Shown here in pieces: positions 17,207 to 25,187 of a stretch of 32,040 bases of DNA. Each line of letters begins with the position of its first letter. Position 1 is the first letter of the stretch. Under the pieces are notes generated by a model. The model worked only from the letters and a program-made list of their open reading frames with translations, made no database searches and was not told the origin of the DNA. The stretch lies in contig JACVRN010000050.1 in NCBI GenBank assembly GCA_014534425.1, forward strand, positions 1 to 32,040. Direction: 5' to 3'. A program made the translations under genes and the position numbers. Source of the stretch: Pyrinomonadaceae bacterium (GTDB lineage Bacteria > Acidobacteriota > Blastocatellia > Pyrinomonadales > Pyrinomonadaceae).

Positions 17207-17689
17207 ATGAAAAAGGTTCTATTGTTAATCTCATTTTTCTTTGCTTTGGGTTTGTGCGCGCCTGTGACTATGGCGCAGGGCGGCAGTCGCGGGCCGGATC
17301 AGACGGCTGTGCGCGACCCTGAGATGGAAAAGGATTCCATGCACAACCTGGAAGTGGCTCGGCAGTACTTCAAATTGAAGAAGGCTTATCTGGCGTCTTT
17401 GAAGCGCTGCGAGGAGATAATCGCGGGCAATCCTACCTTCTCAAAAATCGACGAGGTCTTTTACATAGCGGGCGTGAGCAGCCTGCGCTTGGCCGAAGGC
17501 AAGGGAAAGCAGAAGCAGCTTCCGGCAGACGTGACCTCCGAAAAGCTGCGCGACGACGCGCGCGAATATCTGTCGCAGATTTTCTATAACTATCCAGACA
17601 GCCCTTTCCGCAAGGAAGCTGAAAAGGAGTTGCGCTCGCTCGGCGGGCCGAAGCCCAAGGACGCGCTTCAGCCTTCTTCGGGCGATTGA
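17207..17689 (+). CDS. BamD-like (TPR) exported protein
   Basis: 160 residues from ATG 17207, which has GGAGGTGGAG just upstream. The signal peptide is MKKVLLLISFFFALGLCAPV. It may be cut near MAQ; there is no clean lipobox, although a cysteine is at 17. The mature part has two helical-repeat stretches (NLEVARQYFKLKKAYLASLK and DDAREYLSQIFYNYPDSPFR) with the YPDSPFRKEAEK phrase typical of BamD/YfiO and related TPR proteins. BamD helps assemble outer-membrane beta-barrels. This protein is shorter than BamD, so BamD-like is as far as I go. A strong terminator follows. Confidence 0.75.
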   Translation: MKKVLLLISFFFALGLCAPVTMAQGGSRGPDQTAVRDPEMEKDSMHNLEVARQYFKLKKAYLASLKRCEEIIAGNPTFSKIDEVFYIAGVSSLRLAEGKGKQKQLPADVTSEKLRDDAREYLSQIFYNYPDSPFRKEAEKELRSLGGPKPKDALQPSSGD

Positions 17690-17706
17690 TAAGCGTTTGA
17701 ATTCAT

Positions 17707-17740
17707 AGAGGCCGGTTTCCACGACCGGCCTCTTGTTGTG
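17707..17740 (+). terminator. Rho-independent terminator after the BamD-like gene
   Basis: AGAGGCCGGT, a seven-base loop, then ACCGGCCTCT (17707-17733), followed by the T-rich tail TTGTTGTG. It ends the run of genes from the acyl-CoA dehydrogenase onwards. Confidence 0.85.
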
Positions 17741-17776
17741 TGAACACCAATCTTTGAAACAGGAGCGAATAACCGG

Positions 17777-18718
17777 ATGTCTTTGCTGGTAGTCGGCTCG
17801 GTGGCCTTTGATGCTGTCGAAACGCCATTTGGAAAACGTGAAAAGATGCTGGGCGGATCTGCCTCGCACTTCTCCATCTCGGCCAGCTTCTTTACGGACG
17901 TGAGGGTCGTGGCCGTGGTCGGCGGCGATTTCTCGCGCGAAGAAGAGCAGGTCTTCGAGCGTCATAACGTGAACCTCTCAGACCTTGAGCGCATAGCGGA
18001 CGGCAAATCTTTCTTCTGGCGCGGGCGCTATGATTACGATTTGAACACGGCGCACACGCTAGACACGCAGCTTAACGTCTTCGCGGATTTTCAACCGAAG
18101 CTTTCGGAAGAAGCCAAGCGGTCTAGACTGGTTTTCCTGGGCAACATTCAGCCGGACTTGCAGCGCGGCGTACGTGACCAGGTGGCGGGCGCTGAATTAA
18201 TCGCGCTCGATACCATGAACATGTGGATTGAGGTTACGCGCGACTCTTTGCTTGAGACAATCAAGGGCGTGCATGTGATGATTATCAACGACGCAGAGGC
18301 GCGGCAGTTGGCCGACGAGCCAAACCTGATTCGCGCCGCGCGCAAGATTATGTCGCAGGGGCCACGCGCTCTCGTAGTCAAGCGCGGCGAATACGGGGCA
18401 GCGCTCTTTACGCCAGAAACTTACTTTGCCATTCCGGCCTACCCGCTCGAATCCGTCTTTGACCCGACGGGCGCGGGCGACACTTTCGCTGGCGGCTTCA
18501 TGGGCTATCTGGCGAGCCAGGAGAAGCTGGACGAAGCGGCCATGCGCCGCGCCATGATCTTCGGCTCGGTGATGGCCTCCTTCAATGTGGAAGAGTTCGG
18601 CACTGAACGTGTGCAGCGTCTCACCTACGAAGAGATAAACGAGCGCTTTCGAGCCTTCAAACAGATGACCAACTTCGAAGCGATACCCTTCGAGCGCGCC
18701 GTGCGAGCAACAAAGTAA
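17777..18718 (+). CDS. PfkB-family carbohydrate or nucleoside kinase
   Basis: 313 residues of the ribokinase/PfkB fold. N-terminal GSVAFDAVETPFG and the GGSASHFSISASFF sugar-site region are followed by the C-terminal signature DPTGAGDTFAGGF, with the catalytic aspartate at 235. The family phosphorylates sugars or nucleosides such as ribose or adenosine; the substrate cannot be read here. It follows a terminator, so it has its own transcript. AGGAG lies 11 bases before the ATG, a somewhat long spacing. Confidence 0.9.
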   Translation: MSLLVVGSVAFDAVETPFGKREKMLGGSASHFSISASFFTDVRVVAVVGGDFSREEEQVFERHNVNLSDLERIADGKSFFWRGRYDYDLNTAHTLDTQLNVFADFQPKLSEEAKRSRLVFLGNIQPDLQRGVRDQVAGAELIALDTMNMWIEVTRDSLLETIKGVHVMIINDAEARQLADEPNLIRAARKIMSQGPRALVVKRGEYGAALFTPETYFAIPAYPLESVFDPTGAGDTFAGGFMGYLASQEKLDEAAMRRAMIFGSVMASFNVEEFGTERVQRLTYEEINERFRAFKQMTNFEAIPFERAVRATK

Positions 18719-18723
18719 ATCCG

Positions 18724-18811
18724 AGACGGGCAGAGCGCGGAAGGAATTGATTCATTGATTCAATGAAACAATGAAACAATGAAGAAATGAATCAATCTCT
18801 TCTGCCCGTCT
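18724..18811. repeat. 8-base-word hairpin element, copy 4, with 11-base outer arms
   Basis: Perfect outer arms AGACGGGCAGA (18724-18734) and TCTGCCCGTCT (18801-18811) enclose a core of 8-base words such as ATTGATTC and AATGAAAC. The outer arms differ completely from those of copy 1 but have the same length. The right inner border AATCAATCTCTTC is shared with copy 1. It starts 5 bases after the kinase stop. Confidence 0.85.
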
Positions 18812-18887
18812 AGCATTGCTTTCCCTTTTCCCCCTTTTCTCTTAAACTGTCTCTCGAAATTCCAACAAATACCGGTTGAGGGAAATC

Positions 18888-19295
18888 ATGTTCTGTCCTG
18901 TTTGCGAGTCTGAATATGAAGAGGGAATCACCACTTGTCCTGACGACGGCTCGGAGTTGGTGGAGCGCCTGACGCCTGAGAATATGGCGCAGGATCACTC
19001 GGAAGCGCGCTTTGTGGCGCTGCACAACATAGGCTCTCCTGCGGAAGCCGAGATGGTCAACGACATTCTCACACAAAACGGCATTCGCTCGGCGGTGCAA
19101 TCGGGCGGCATGGATGCCTTTTCGCCGCTCCTTTCTACCACCGCGCCCGGAGCCGTCGTGCTCGTAGACGAGCGCGATTATGACCGCGCCATGGAGCTTT
19201 ACAACGCCTTCTTCGGCAGCGACACCACGCCCCTGACTGGCACCACGCTCGAAGAGGACGAAGAGACCGAAGCCGAAACGGAAGAAGAAGAGTAA
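18888..19295 (+). CDS. Zinc-ribbon plus DUF2007-type protein
   Basis: 135 residues from ATG 18888, with GAGGG at 18878-18882. The N-terminus is a small zinc-ribbon-like motif (FCPVCESEYEEGITTCPDDG; three cysteines are visible). The middle, FVALHNIGSPAEAEMVNDIL followed by TQNGIRSAVQSGG, matches my memory of DUF2007, a putative signal-transducing domain. The last 20 residues are almost all acidic. Function unknown. The cutA gene follows after 21 bases. Confidence 0.8.
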   Translation: MFCPVCESEYEEGITTCPDDGSELVERLTPENMAQDHSEARFVALHNIGSPAEAEMVNDILTQNGIRSAVQSGGMDAFSPLLSTTAPGAVVLVDERDYDRAMELYNAFFGSDTTPLTGTTLEEDEETEAETEEEE

Positions 19296-19297
19296 GA

Positions 19298-19314
19298 CAG
19301 TTTTCAGTTTTCAG
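19298..19314. repeat. Half-element of AGTTTTC heptamers before cutA
   Basis: CAGTTTTCAGTTTTCAG is two and a half 7-base words without an opposing arm. It fills the gap between the preceding stop codon and the cutA ATG, two bases away. Confidence 0.6.
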
Positions 19315-19316
19315 CC

Positions 19317-19658
19317 ATGTCGGATGAAAGCAGAGAGCCGGTTGTAGTGTTGATGACTGCGGGCAGTCGTGACGAGGCCGTGCGCCTCGCGGAGATGCTG
19401 GTCGGGTCTAGGCTTGCGGCCTGCGTGCAGATACTGCCGAAGATGGAATCTGTTTACTGGTGGGAGGGCGCAATCGAGCGTGCGCCGGAACATCTGCTGC
19501 TGGTAAAGACGACACAGGATAATTTCGCCAGGCTTGAGCAGGAAGTGCGCGCACTGCACAGCTACGAGACGCCTGAGATAATAGCCCTTCCCGTCACGGC
19601 TTCTTCCGCGCCTTACCTCGAATGGCTGACTTCAACCGCCAAGTCGCACACAGGTTGA
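19317..19658 (+). CDS. cutA: Divalent-cation tolerance protein CutA
   Basis: 113 residues, the normal CutA length. CutA is a small trimeric protein with a ferredoxin-like fold linked to copper tolerance. LAACVQILPKMESVYWWEGA, then EHLLLVKTTQDNF and HSYETPEIIALPV are all diagnostic. The ATG has no Shine-Dalgarno because repeat words lie directly upstream. It converges on the LOG gene with 37 bases between the stops. Confidence 0.95.
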   Translation: MSDESREPVVVLMTAGSRDEAVRLAEMLVGSRLAACVQILPKMESVYWWEGAIERAPEHLLLVKTTQDNFARLEQEVRALHSYETPEIIALPVTASSAPYLEWLTSTAKSHTG

Positions 19659-19695
19659 TGAAGAGATAGCTGAAACAGTTCTCACAGCGCCGCCG

Positions 19696-20454
19696 TCAAA
19701 AGTTAGAGCCTACAAGGTCGTCCGAAACCGTCTTATCAACTTTGCGTAGCGAGTCCTGGCTTCTGGAGATAATCTCCACGACCTCGGACGGCGAATCCGT
19801 TACTTGCAGCAGGTTCACGTCTTTCTCCGTCAGCTTTCCTTCTACAAGCAGCGTGCTCCTAATCCACTCCACCATCCCGCCCCAATATTTTGAACCATAG
19901 AGCACCACGGGAAAGTTTCTTATCTTTCGCGTTTGAATGAGCGTGAGGGATTCAAACAATTCATCAAGCGTGCCGAAGCCGCCCGGAAAGATGACGAAGG
20001 CGCGGCTGTATTTGACGAACATGGTCTTACGCACAAAGAAGTATTTGAAGGTCAGAGAGCGCGTCTGGTACGGGTTGGGGCGCTGCTCGAACGGCAACTC
20101 TATGTTGCAGCCGATTGAGACGCCGCCCGCTTCGAGCGCGCCTCGATTGGCAGCCTCCATAATTCCAGGCCCGCCGCCGGTAATGATGGCAAAGCCCGCG
20201 CGGGCCAGAAGCGCTGCCGTTTCCTGCGCGTCCTTGTACTGCTGGTCTTCCGGGCTGGTGCGAGCCGAGCCGAAGATAGCCACCCCGCGCGTCACGCTCG
20301 CCAAGTCGTCGAACCCCTCCACGAATTCGCCCATGATGCGGAAGACGCGCCAGGTATCCGTATGCGTAAACTCGTCCGCCTTTGGCGATTCAAGCAGTTG
20401 CTCGTCCTGCGTAACTTCCTGCACGTCCCTGTTTTTCGCGTCAGTCTCAGCCAT
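19696..20454 (-). CDS. LOG family protein (TIGR00730-type Rossmann fold)
   Basis: 252 residues. The LOG (lonely guy) family releases the phosphoribosyl group from cytokinin or other nucleoside monophosphates. The motif FPGGFGTLDELFE has its PGG at 157-159 and the glutamate at 165. ITGGGPGIMEAANRGA near 91 is also typical. The first 45 residues are an extra charged lead. Many bacterial members act on AMP-like nucleotides and the true substrate here is unknown. The ATG 20454 has no ribosome site; a 9-base-word hairpin ends a few bases upstream. It is downstream of fabI on the same strand. Confidence 0.9.
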   Translation of the reverse strand: MAETDAKNRDVQEVTQDEQLLESPKADEFTHTDTWRVFRIMGEFVEGFDDLASVTRGVAIFGSARTSPEDQQYKDAQETAALLARAGFAIITGGGPGIMEAANRGALEAGGVSIGCNIELPFEQRPNPYQTRSLTFKYFFVRKTMFVKYSRAFVIFPGGFGTLDELFESLTLIQTRKIRNFPVVLYGSKYWGGMVEWIRSTLLVEGKLTEKDVNLLQVTDSPSEVVEIISRSQDSLRKVDKTVSDDLVGSNF

Positions 20455-20460
20455 AATAAA

Positions 20461-20554
20461 AGTCTGGAGAGTCCAGAGAGTCTGGAGAGTCTGGAGAGAA
20501 AAGAAAGTCTTTGTGACTCTCTAGACTCTCCAGACTCTCTGGACTCTCTAGACT
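20461..20554. repeat. 9-base-word hairpin element, copy 1 (fabI-LOG gap)
   Basis: The left arm 20461-20498 is four 9-base words of the type AGTCTGGAG, and the right arm 20517-20554 is the reverse complement with GACTCTCTA-type words. 36 of 38 positions pair. The order of word variants is kept in both arms. It begins 3 bases after the fabI stop and ends 6 bases from the LOG start. Confidence 0.9.
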
Positions 20555-20557
20555 GTT

Positions 20558-21319
20558 TTAAACTGCCATGATGTTGTAGCCGCAGTCAACGTGTATGACT
20601 TCGCCTGTGATGCCGGAGGAGAGGGGGCTGCAAAGAAAGAGCGCGGTGTTGCCGACTTCGCGTGCTTCCACGTTACGCCTGAGCGGTGCGCGCTCTGCGT
20701 GATGCTTGAGCATGGATGACATGTTGCTGACGGCTCGCGCCGAGAGAGTATTGATTGGCCCGGCACTGATGGTGTTAACGCGTATGTTGCGCTTGCCTAA
20801 ATCAGAGGCAAGGTAACGTGTGCTGGCCTCAAGCGCAGCCTTCGCAACGCCCATGACGTTGTAGTTCGGCACAACCTTCTCCGCGCCGTAGTAGGTCATG
20901 GAAACTATGCTGCCGCCTTCGGTCATCAGGGGCGCGGCGGCTCGCGCAACCTGCGCCAAACTGTACGCGCTGATTTCAAGCGCGGTCAGAAAACCCTCGC
21001 GCGTAGTGTCCAGGAATTCACCTTCTAACTCTTCTTTCGGGGCAAAGGCTATGCTGTGAACCAGAAAGTCCAGCCGCCCGAACTCCTGCCGCAGTCGTTC
21101 GAAGGTCGCGTCGACCTCTTCCTGCTTCACCACGTCGCACGGCAGGACGAGCGCTCCCTTCATCTCGCTCGTCAATTTTTCAACATTATCTTTCAGCCGC
21201 TCGCCCTGATAAGTAAAAGCCAGCCGCGCGCCCGCTTCGTGCAGTGCCTCCGCCGTCGCCCAGGCAATCGACCGCTTATTAGCCACGCCGAAGATGATGC
21301 CGAATTTGTTCTGTAGCAT
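20558..21319 (-). CDS. fabI: Enoyl-[acyl-carrier-protein] reductase (NADH)
   Basis: 253 residues. FabI performs the last step of each round of fatty-acid elongation. It is an SDR-fold enzyme: FGIIFGVANKRSIAWATAEA is the FabI-type nucleotide site. The catalytic pair sits in YNVMGVAK (Tyr153, Lys160, spaced as in the FabI YxxMxxxK), with Tyr143-144 nearby. I chose ATG 21319 because GGAAGG is 7 bases upstream; ATG 21334 is the longer alternative. It lies 22 bases after the M48 protease gene, so they are probably one transcript. Confidence 0.95.
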   Translation of the reverse strand: MLQNKFGIIFGVANKRSIAWATAEALHEAGARLAFTYQGERLKDNVEKLTSEMKGALVLPCDVVKQEEVDATFERLRQEFGRLDFLVHSIAFAPKEELEGEFLDTTREGFLTALEISAYSLAQVARAAAPLMTEGGSIVSMTYYGAEKVVPNYNVMGVAKAALEASTRYLASDLGKRNIRVNTISAGPINTLSARAVSNMSSMLKHHAERAPLRRNVEAREVGNTALFLCSPLSSGITGEVIHVDCGYNIMAV

Positions 21320-21341
21320 GGGGAGACCTTCCATTTTGGAT

Positions 21342-22325
21342 TTATGCTGCCGCGCTCTGCGGCTCTTCGTCCATCAAGCGTTTGTATTCGCCGCTATCCA
21401 CCCACTTGAGAATCTCTGAGACGCGCCAAACGGGGAAGGGATGAGTCATGCCCGAAGAGATGATGTCGGCCCAGAAGCGGTCAAGCGCCTTCTCGTCGTA
21501 GTTCTTCTGGAAATCACGCGCCTGCGCCAGGAACTGTTCGTAGTCAACTTTGGACGCGAACGTTCCGCCGCAGAGCTTCATCATCGTGCGGCCTATGACG
21601 TGCGGGTCTTGCGTGACCAGCAGCGCCGCGCGGTCGCATGAAAGCTCTGCGCGACGCGCCCATGCCAGAAGCGCCGCGCGCATAGTGCCCGTCAGCAGTT
21701 GCGTGACGATGGCAGCAATCGGCGCGGCTGCGAGCGCAGCCCCGGCCAGCGCTTCTATCAATCGCGCCGCCGTCAGATAAAGCACATGCTCCGCGTGAAT
21801 GTGTCCGACTTCATGCGCCACCACGGCCAGCACTTCTTCGTCCGTCAAACGTTCGAGCAGAGACGAGTGCAGGACTATGACAGGCTTTTCGACTCCGCCT
21901 GTGAAGGCGTTGACGATAGGCGATTGCTGCACGAAGAGGTCAGGCATGTCTACGCCGAGAGTTGTGCAGGCGACTTGCAGCTTGGCGTGCAGGTCTGGGC
22001 ATTGCTCGGGCGTGACCTTGACGGCGCTCGCCATGAAGATGACGCGTATGGCGGATTCGCCCGTCACGGCCAGCAGCTTCTTCAGCGCCGAGTCGATTCC
22101 CGGAATCGTGCGAAGCGCAGCCAGAGCGCGGCTATCAGCCGGATGCACGTAGTCGTGCTTATCAAGCTCCGCAAACTTCTTGTGCGGCGTGTCCGACAGA
22201 GACAGGCGACAGCGCCCGCAACGAGCCTGACCGCCACCGGCCCGCGTCTGATTCAACTGCCCGCAATAACGGCAACGCACGGATTCACGATTGTCGCCGC
22301 CCGTAAAAGATTCTTGACTTTCCAT
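21342..22325 (-). CDS. M48-type zinc metallopeptidase with N-terminal zinc ribbon
   Basis: 327 residues. A four-cysteine zinc ribbon (C18, C21, C36, C39) is followed by an HtpX/Ste24-like peptidase domain. The zinc motif HEVGH is at 171-175, and the conserved ELSCDRAAL supplies the third ligand region. Hydrophobic stretches around 185-215 could be membrane hairpins. M48 enzymes degrade misfolded membrane proteins or process lipoproteins, and no target is evident here. It seems to lead an M48-fabI-LOG transcript. The start ATG 22325 has AGGG about 11 bases upstream. Confidence 0.9.
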   Translation of the reverse strand: MESQESFTGGDNRESVRCRYCGQLNQTRAGGGQARCGRCRLSLSDTPHKKFAELDKHDYVHPADSRALAALRTIPGIDSALKKLLAVTGESAIRVIFMASAVKVTPEQCPDLHAKLQVACTTLGVDMPDLFVQQSPIVNAFTGGVEKPVIVLHSSLLERLTDEEVLAVVAHEVGHIHAEHVLYLTAARLIEALAGAALAAAPIAAIVTQLLTGTMRAALLAWARRAELSCDRAALLVTQDPHVIGRTMMKLCGGTFASKVDYEQFLAQARDFQKNYDEKALDRFWADIISSGMTHPFPVWRVSEILKWVDSGEYKRLMDEEPQSAAA

Positions 22326-22374
22326 AAATACCCGTTCCCTTAACAGAAAAGTTGGTGCGCCAGGATTATAACAA

Positions 22375-22454
22375 AGTCCAGAGAGTCCTGAGAGTCTAGA
22401 GAGTCAACTAGATTCTTTCTTTTCACTCTCTAGACTCTCCAGACTCTCTAGACT
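22375..22454. repeat. 9-base-word hairpin element, copy 2 (after purH)
   Basis: The left arm 22375-22404 and right arm 22425-22454 pair at 27 of 30 positions. The words are AGTCTAGAG and AGTCCAGAG types, the same family as at 20461. It begins 3 bases after the purH stop. Unlike the other copy it leaves a normal leader (about 50 bases) before the next gene. Confidence 0.88.
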
Positions 22455-22457
22455 CTT

Positions 22458-24128
22458 TTAGTGTTTGAAATGTCGGATGCCTGTGAAGACCATCGCAAGG
22501 TTGTGCTCGTCTGCGGCGGCGATTGCTTCCGCGTCGCGCACGCTTCCGCCGGGCTGAATGATGGCAGTGATGCCGTGACGCGCCGCTTCGTCTATGCCGT
22601 CGCGGAAGGGGAAGAAAGCGTCGGAGGCCAGCACGGAGCCTTGAACGGGAATCTGTGCGCGCATCGCGCCTATCCTGACGGAATCGACCCTGGACATCTG
22701 GCCCGCGCCGACGCCGACGGTCTGACCCGCGCGAGCGTAGACGATGGCATTCGACTTCGTGTGCTTCGCCACAGTCCAGGCGAAAAGAAGAGCGCCCATC
22801 TCTTCACTGGTAGGCTGGCGGCGCGTGACGACCTTCAACTCGTCAGGCTTCAGGCGATGAGTGTCGCGCGTTTGCACGAGCATTCCGCCGGAAATCTGCC
22901 TGTACTCAAGCCCTTCTGCGGCGCGCGGCTCGTCGCTCACGCGCAGCACTCGCAGATTCTTCTTGGCGCGCAAGACTTCAAGCGCAGCATCTTCATAATC
23001 CGGCGCAATCACTACCTCTGTGAAAATCTCCGCGACGGCGCGTGCAGCCCTTTCGTCAACCTTTCTATTGAAGGCGACGATGCCGCCGAAAGCCGAAACT
23101 GGGTCGGTCTCAAGCGCGCGGCGGTATGCTTCTTCGGCAGCCGCGCCCGTGCCCACGCCTGCCGGATTCGTGTGCTTGATGATGGCACACGTCAATTCGT
23201 CGAAATCAGAGACGAGTTGCCATGCGGCTTCCGCGTCGACGTAGTTGTTGTAAGACATCTCCTTGCCGCCGAGCAGTTCGGCCTGGGCGATGCCGCCCCC
23301 TTCGCCCGCGTCGTAGAGCGCAGCTAGTTGATGCGGGTTCTCTCCGTAACGAAGATCTCTCTTTTTACGCACCCGCAACTGTGCGATGGCAGGCGGCGTT
23401 TGCAGATTGTTGAGCAGGGGAATTTTTATGCCGCCTGCCATCGCGCCTCCGGCCCCGCCAACGAATAGCCGGAACTCCTCTGCCTCTTCCTCTCGCTTTC
23501 GTTGCCCCATCTCGGTCGCGGTCTTTGAAAGATATTTGAAGATACGCCCGTCATAAGAGGAAGTGATTGCGAAAGCATGCAGGGCTAATCGCATACGCGT
23601 CATGAAAGATAATGCGCCCTGATAAATTTCCATCTCGGCCACGATGCTGCGATAGAGAGATGGCGAGACGACCACGGCCACGTCTCTGAAATTTTTGGCA
23701 GCCGAGCGAATCATGGAAGGGCCGCCGATGTCTATTTGCTCTATGGCTTCTTCGAGCATGACGCCTTCGCGCTCGACCGTTTCCTCGAACGGGTACAGGT
23801 TGACGACTACCATGTCAATCGGCTCTATGTTGTATTCGCGCATGGCGGCCAGGTGCTCTTCGTTGTCGCGCAGCGCCAGAAGGCCGCCGTGTATGCGAGG
23901 GTGAAGAGTCTTGACGCGACCGTCCATCATCTCCGGGAAATCCGTCACGGCAGAGATGTCGCGCACTTCGATTCCGGCTTCGCGCAGGGCGCGCGAAGTG
24001 CCGCCCGTGCTGATAATCTCTACATCGAAGCCGCGAAGCTTCTCAGCCAGTTCGACAATGCCCGTCTTGTCCGAGACGCTCAAGAGTGCGCGCCTTACTT
24101 TACGAAGTCCTTCCTGATTCTCTTTCAT
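22458..24128 (-). CDS. purH: Bifunctional AICAR formyltransferase/IMP cyclohydrolase
   Basis: 556 residues. PurH carries out the last two steps of IMP synthesis. The N-terminal IMP cyclohydrolase part reads ALLSVSDKTGIVELAEKL, then ISTGGTSRALREAGI and KTLHPRIHGG. The C-terminal transformylase part includes RYGENPHQ, the CAIIKHTNPAGVG motif with its catalytic lysine and histidine, and ends TGIRHFKH as usual. ATG 24128 is 2 bases after the stop of the VWA gene; a GTG at 24161 would overlap it by 31 bases. AAGG lies about 13 bases upstream. It probably depends on the promoter of the upstream VWA gene. Confidence 0.96.
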   Translation of the reverse strand: MKENQEGLRKVRRALLSVSDKTGIVELAEKLRGFDVEIISTGGTSRALREAGIEVRDISAVTDFPEMMDGRVKTLHPRIHGGLLALRDNEEHLAAMREYNIEPIDMVVVNLYPFEETVEREGVMLEEAIEQIDIGGPSMIRSAAKNFRDVAVVVSPSLYRSIVAEMEIYQGALSFMTRMRLALHAFAITSSYDGRIFKYLSKTATEMGQRKREEEAEEFRLFVGGAGGAMAGGIKIPLLNNLQTPPAIAQLRVRKKRDLRYGENPHQLAALYDAGEGGGIAQAELLGGKEMSYNNYVDAEAAWQLVSDFDELTCAIIKHTNPAGVGTGAAAEEAYRRALETDPVSAFGGIVAFNRKVDERAARAVAEIFTEVVIAPDYEDAALEVLRAKKNLRVLRVSDEPRAAEGLEYRQISGGMLVQTRDTHRLKPDELKVVTRRQPTSEEMGALLFAWTVAKHTKSNAIVYARAGQTVGVGAGQMSRVDSVRIGAMRAQIPVQGSVLASDAFFPFRDGIDEAARHGITAIIQPGGSVRDAEAIAAADEHNLAMVFTGIRHFKH

Positions 24129-24130
24129 CT

Positions 24131-25168
24131 TTATCGTTCTACCTTCTTCAACACGTACCACGGGCGCAGAGTTTGCGCACGAAGCCTCTTATTATTGTTG
24201 TTGGCAAGCCCGACTTCAATTCTGTGCGGGAGATTATCGCGCGCTCCTTCCGCAGGATAATAGCCCAGAAGATACTGGCCCCTTAAATCCTCTTCAATCG
24301 CCTGAAAGATTGGCGCTAGGTCATATTGCTGGCGCGGCGAGAGAGCCGCCTTGGCATCGCCCATCATGAAGTATTTGCCGCCGGTCTTTTCCGCCAGATC
24401 GCGGAAGCCTTTGGAAGCGGGGCGCGCTTGCAGGCGTCCGTCGCGCGGCTCAAAGAGCGGAAGATGAATGATGTAGAAAGAGACGCCGCTCTCAAGAGCT
24501 TCGCCTATTACTTTGGAGGCGCTCGTAGTGCTAGCAGTATCAAGCCCGTCGCTGATGAGGACGACTATGCGGCGCTCCGCTTTATCCGGCGTGTTGAAAG
24601 AGCGCACGGCGTCACGCGCAGCGTCAAAAATTGCGGTGCGCCGCCCAGGAAAAGCAGGGAAGTTGAAAGCCTCAAGCGCTTGGTTCGAATTAGAGGTAAA
24701 AGAAGCGGCGAGGTCTGCCCGTTCGGTAAAACGCATGACGGCCACGCGCGAGGATTTGCCGAAACGCGAGAAGAGCGCGAGCGCCGCTTCGCGTTGTCGA
24801 ACGATGATGTCGCGTGCGCTGCCCGACGCGTCTAGCGCGAAGAGAAGAGCAACGCGCTCTGCGCCCGACGCGAAGTAGCTCGTCTCGACCACCTGCCCGT
24901 TGTCGCGCACCACGAAGTCCTGCTTTTGAAGTCCACTGATGCGACGCCCGCTTTTGTCCGTCACAAAAAGCGGCACGGTGATGAGGTCTGTGCGAACGCG
25001 CAGGACTTCATCGGGCGCGTCCTGCGCTTGCGCGAAAGCGTTTAGCTGAAATGCGACCAGGAGAAGCGTAAGACTGAAGAGTATAGATGCAACGGAAGCG
25101 CGGCGCACGAGCGGCGCTGCGTTTGACGAGTAGCGATGGCGTGTAGGCGCTTTGAAATGCAAAAACAT
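24131..25168 (-). CDS. Exported VWA-domain protein (Acidobacterial VWFA-related type)
   Basis: 345 residues from ATG 25168. A hydrophobic signal segment at about 26-47 ends in NAFAQAQ. Then comes the short lead RVRTDLITVPLFVTDKSGRR and KQDFVVRDNGQ, which precedes the VWA domain in many acidobacterial proteins. The metal site DASGS is at 113-117, followed by ISDGLDTAST. VWA domains bind other proteins through a metal ion; the partner is unknown. The last part (EDLRGQYLLGYYPAEG, then HRIEV) is a typical ending. TTG 25177 is a possible longer start. It leads a transcript with purH. Confidence 0.88.
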   Translation of the reverse strand: MFLHFKAPTRHRYSSNAAPLVRRASVASILFSLTLLLVAFQLNAFAQAQDAPDEVLRVRTDLITVPLFVTDKSGRRISGLQKQDFVVRDNGQVVETSYFASGAERVALLFALDASGSARDIIVRQREAALALFSRFGKSSRVAVMRFTERADLAASFTSNSNQALEAFNFPAFPGRRTAIFDAARDAVRSFNTPDKAERRIVVLISDGLDTASTTSASKVIGEALESGVSFYIIHLPLFEPRDGRLQARPASKGFRDLAEKTGGKYFMMGDAKAALSPRQQYDLAPIFQAIEEDLRGQYLLGYYPAEGARDNLPHRIEVGLANNNNKRLRAQTLRPWYVLKKVER

Positions 25169-25187
25169 GCTGCCCAAGGGCGCTTGG

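Noticed and set aside
20461..22454. The word arrays as a possible CRISPR
   Set aside because: Words are 7-9 bases with no unique spacers, arms are mirror images, and no cas gene is near.
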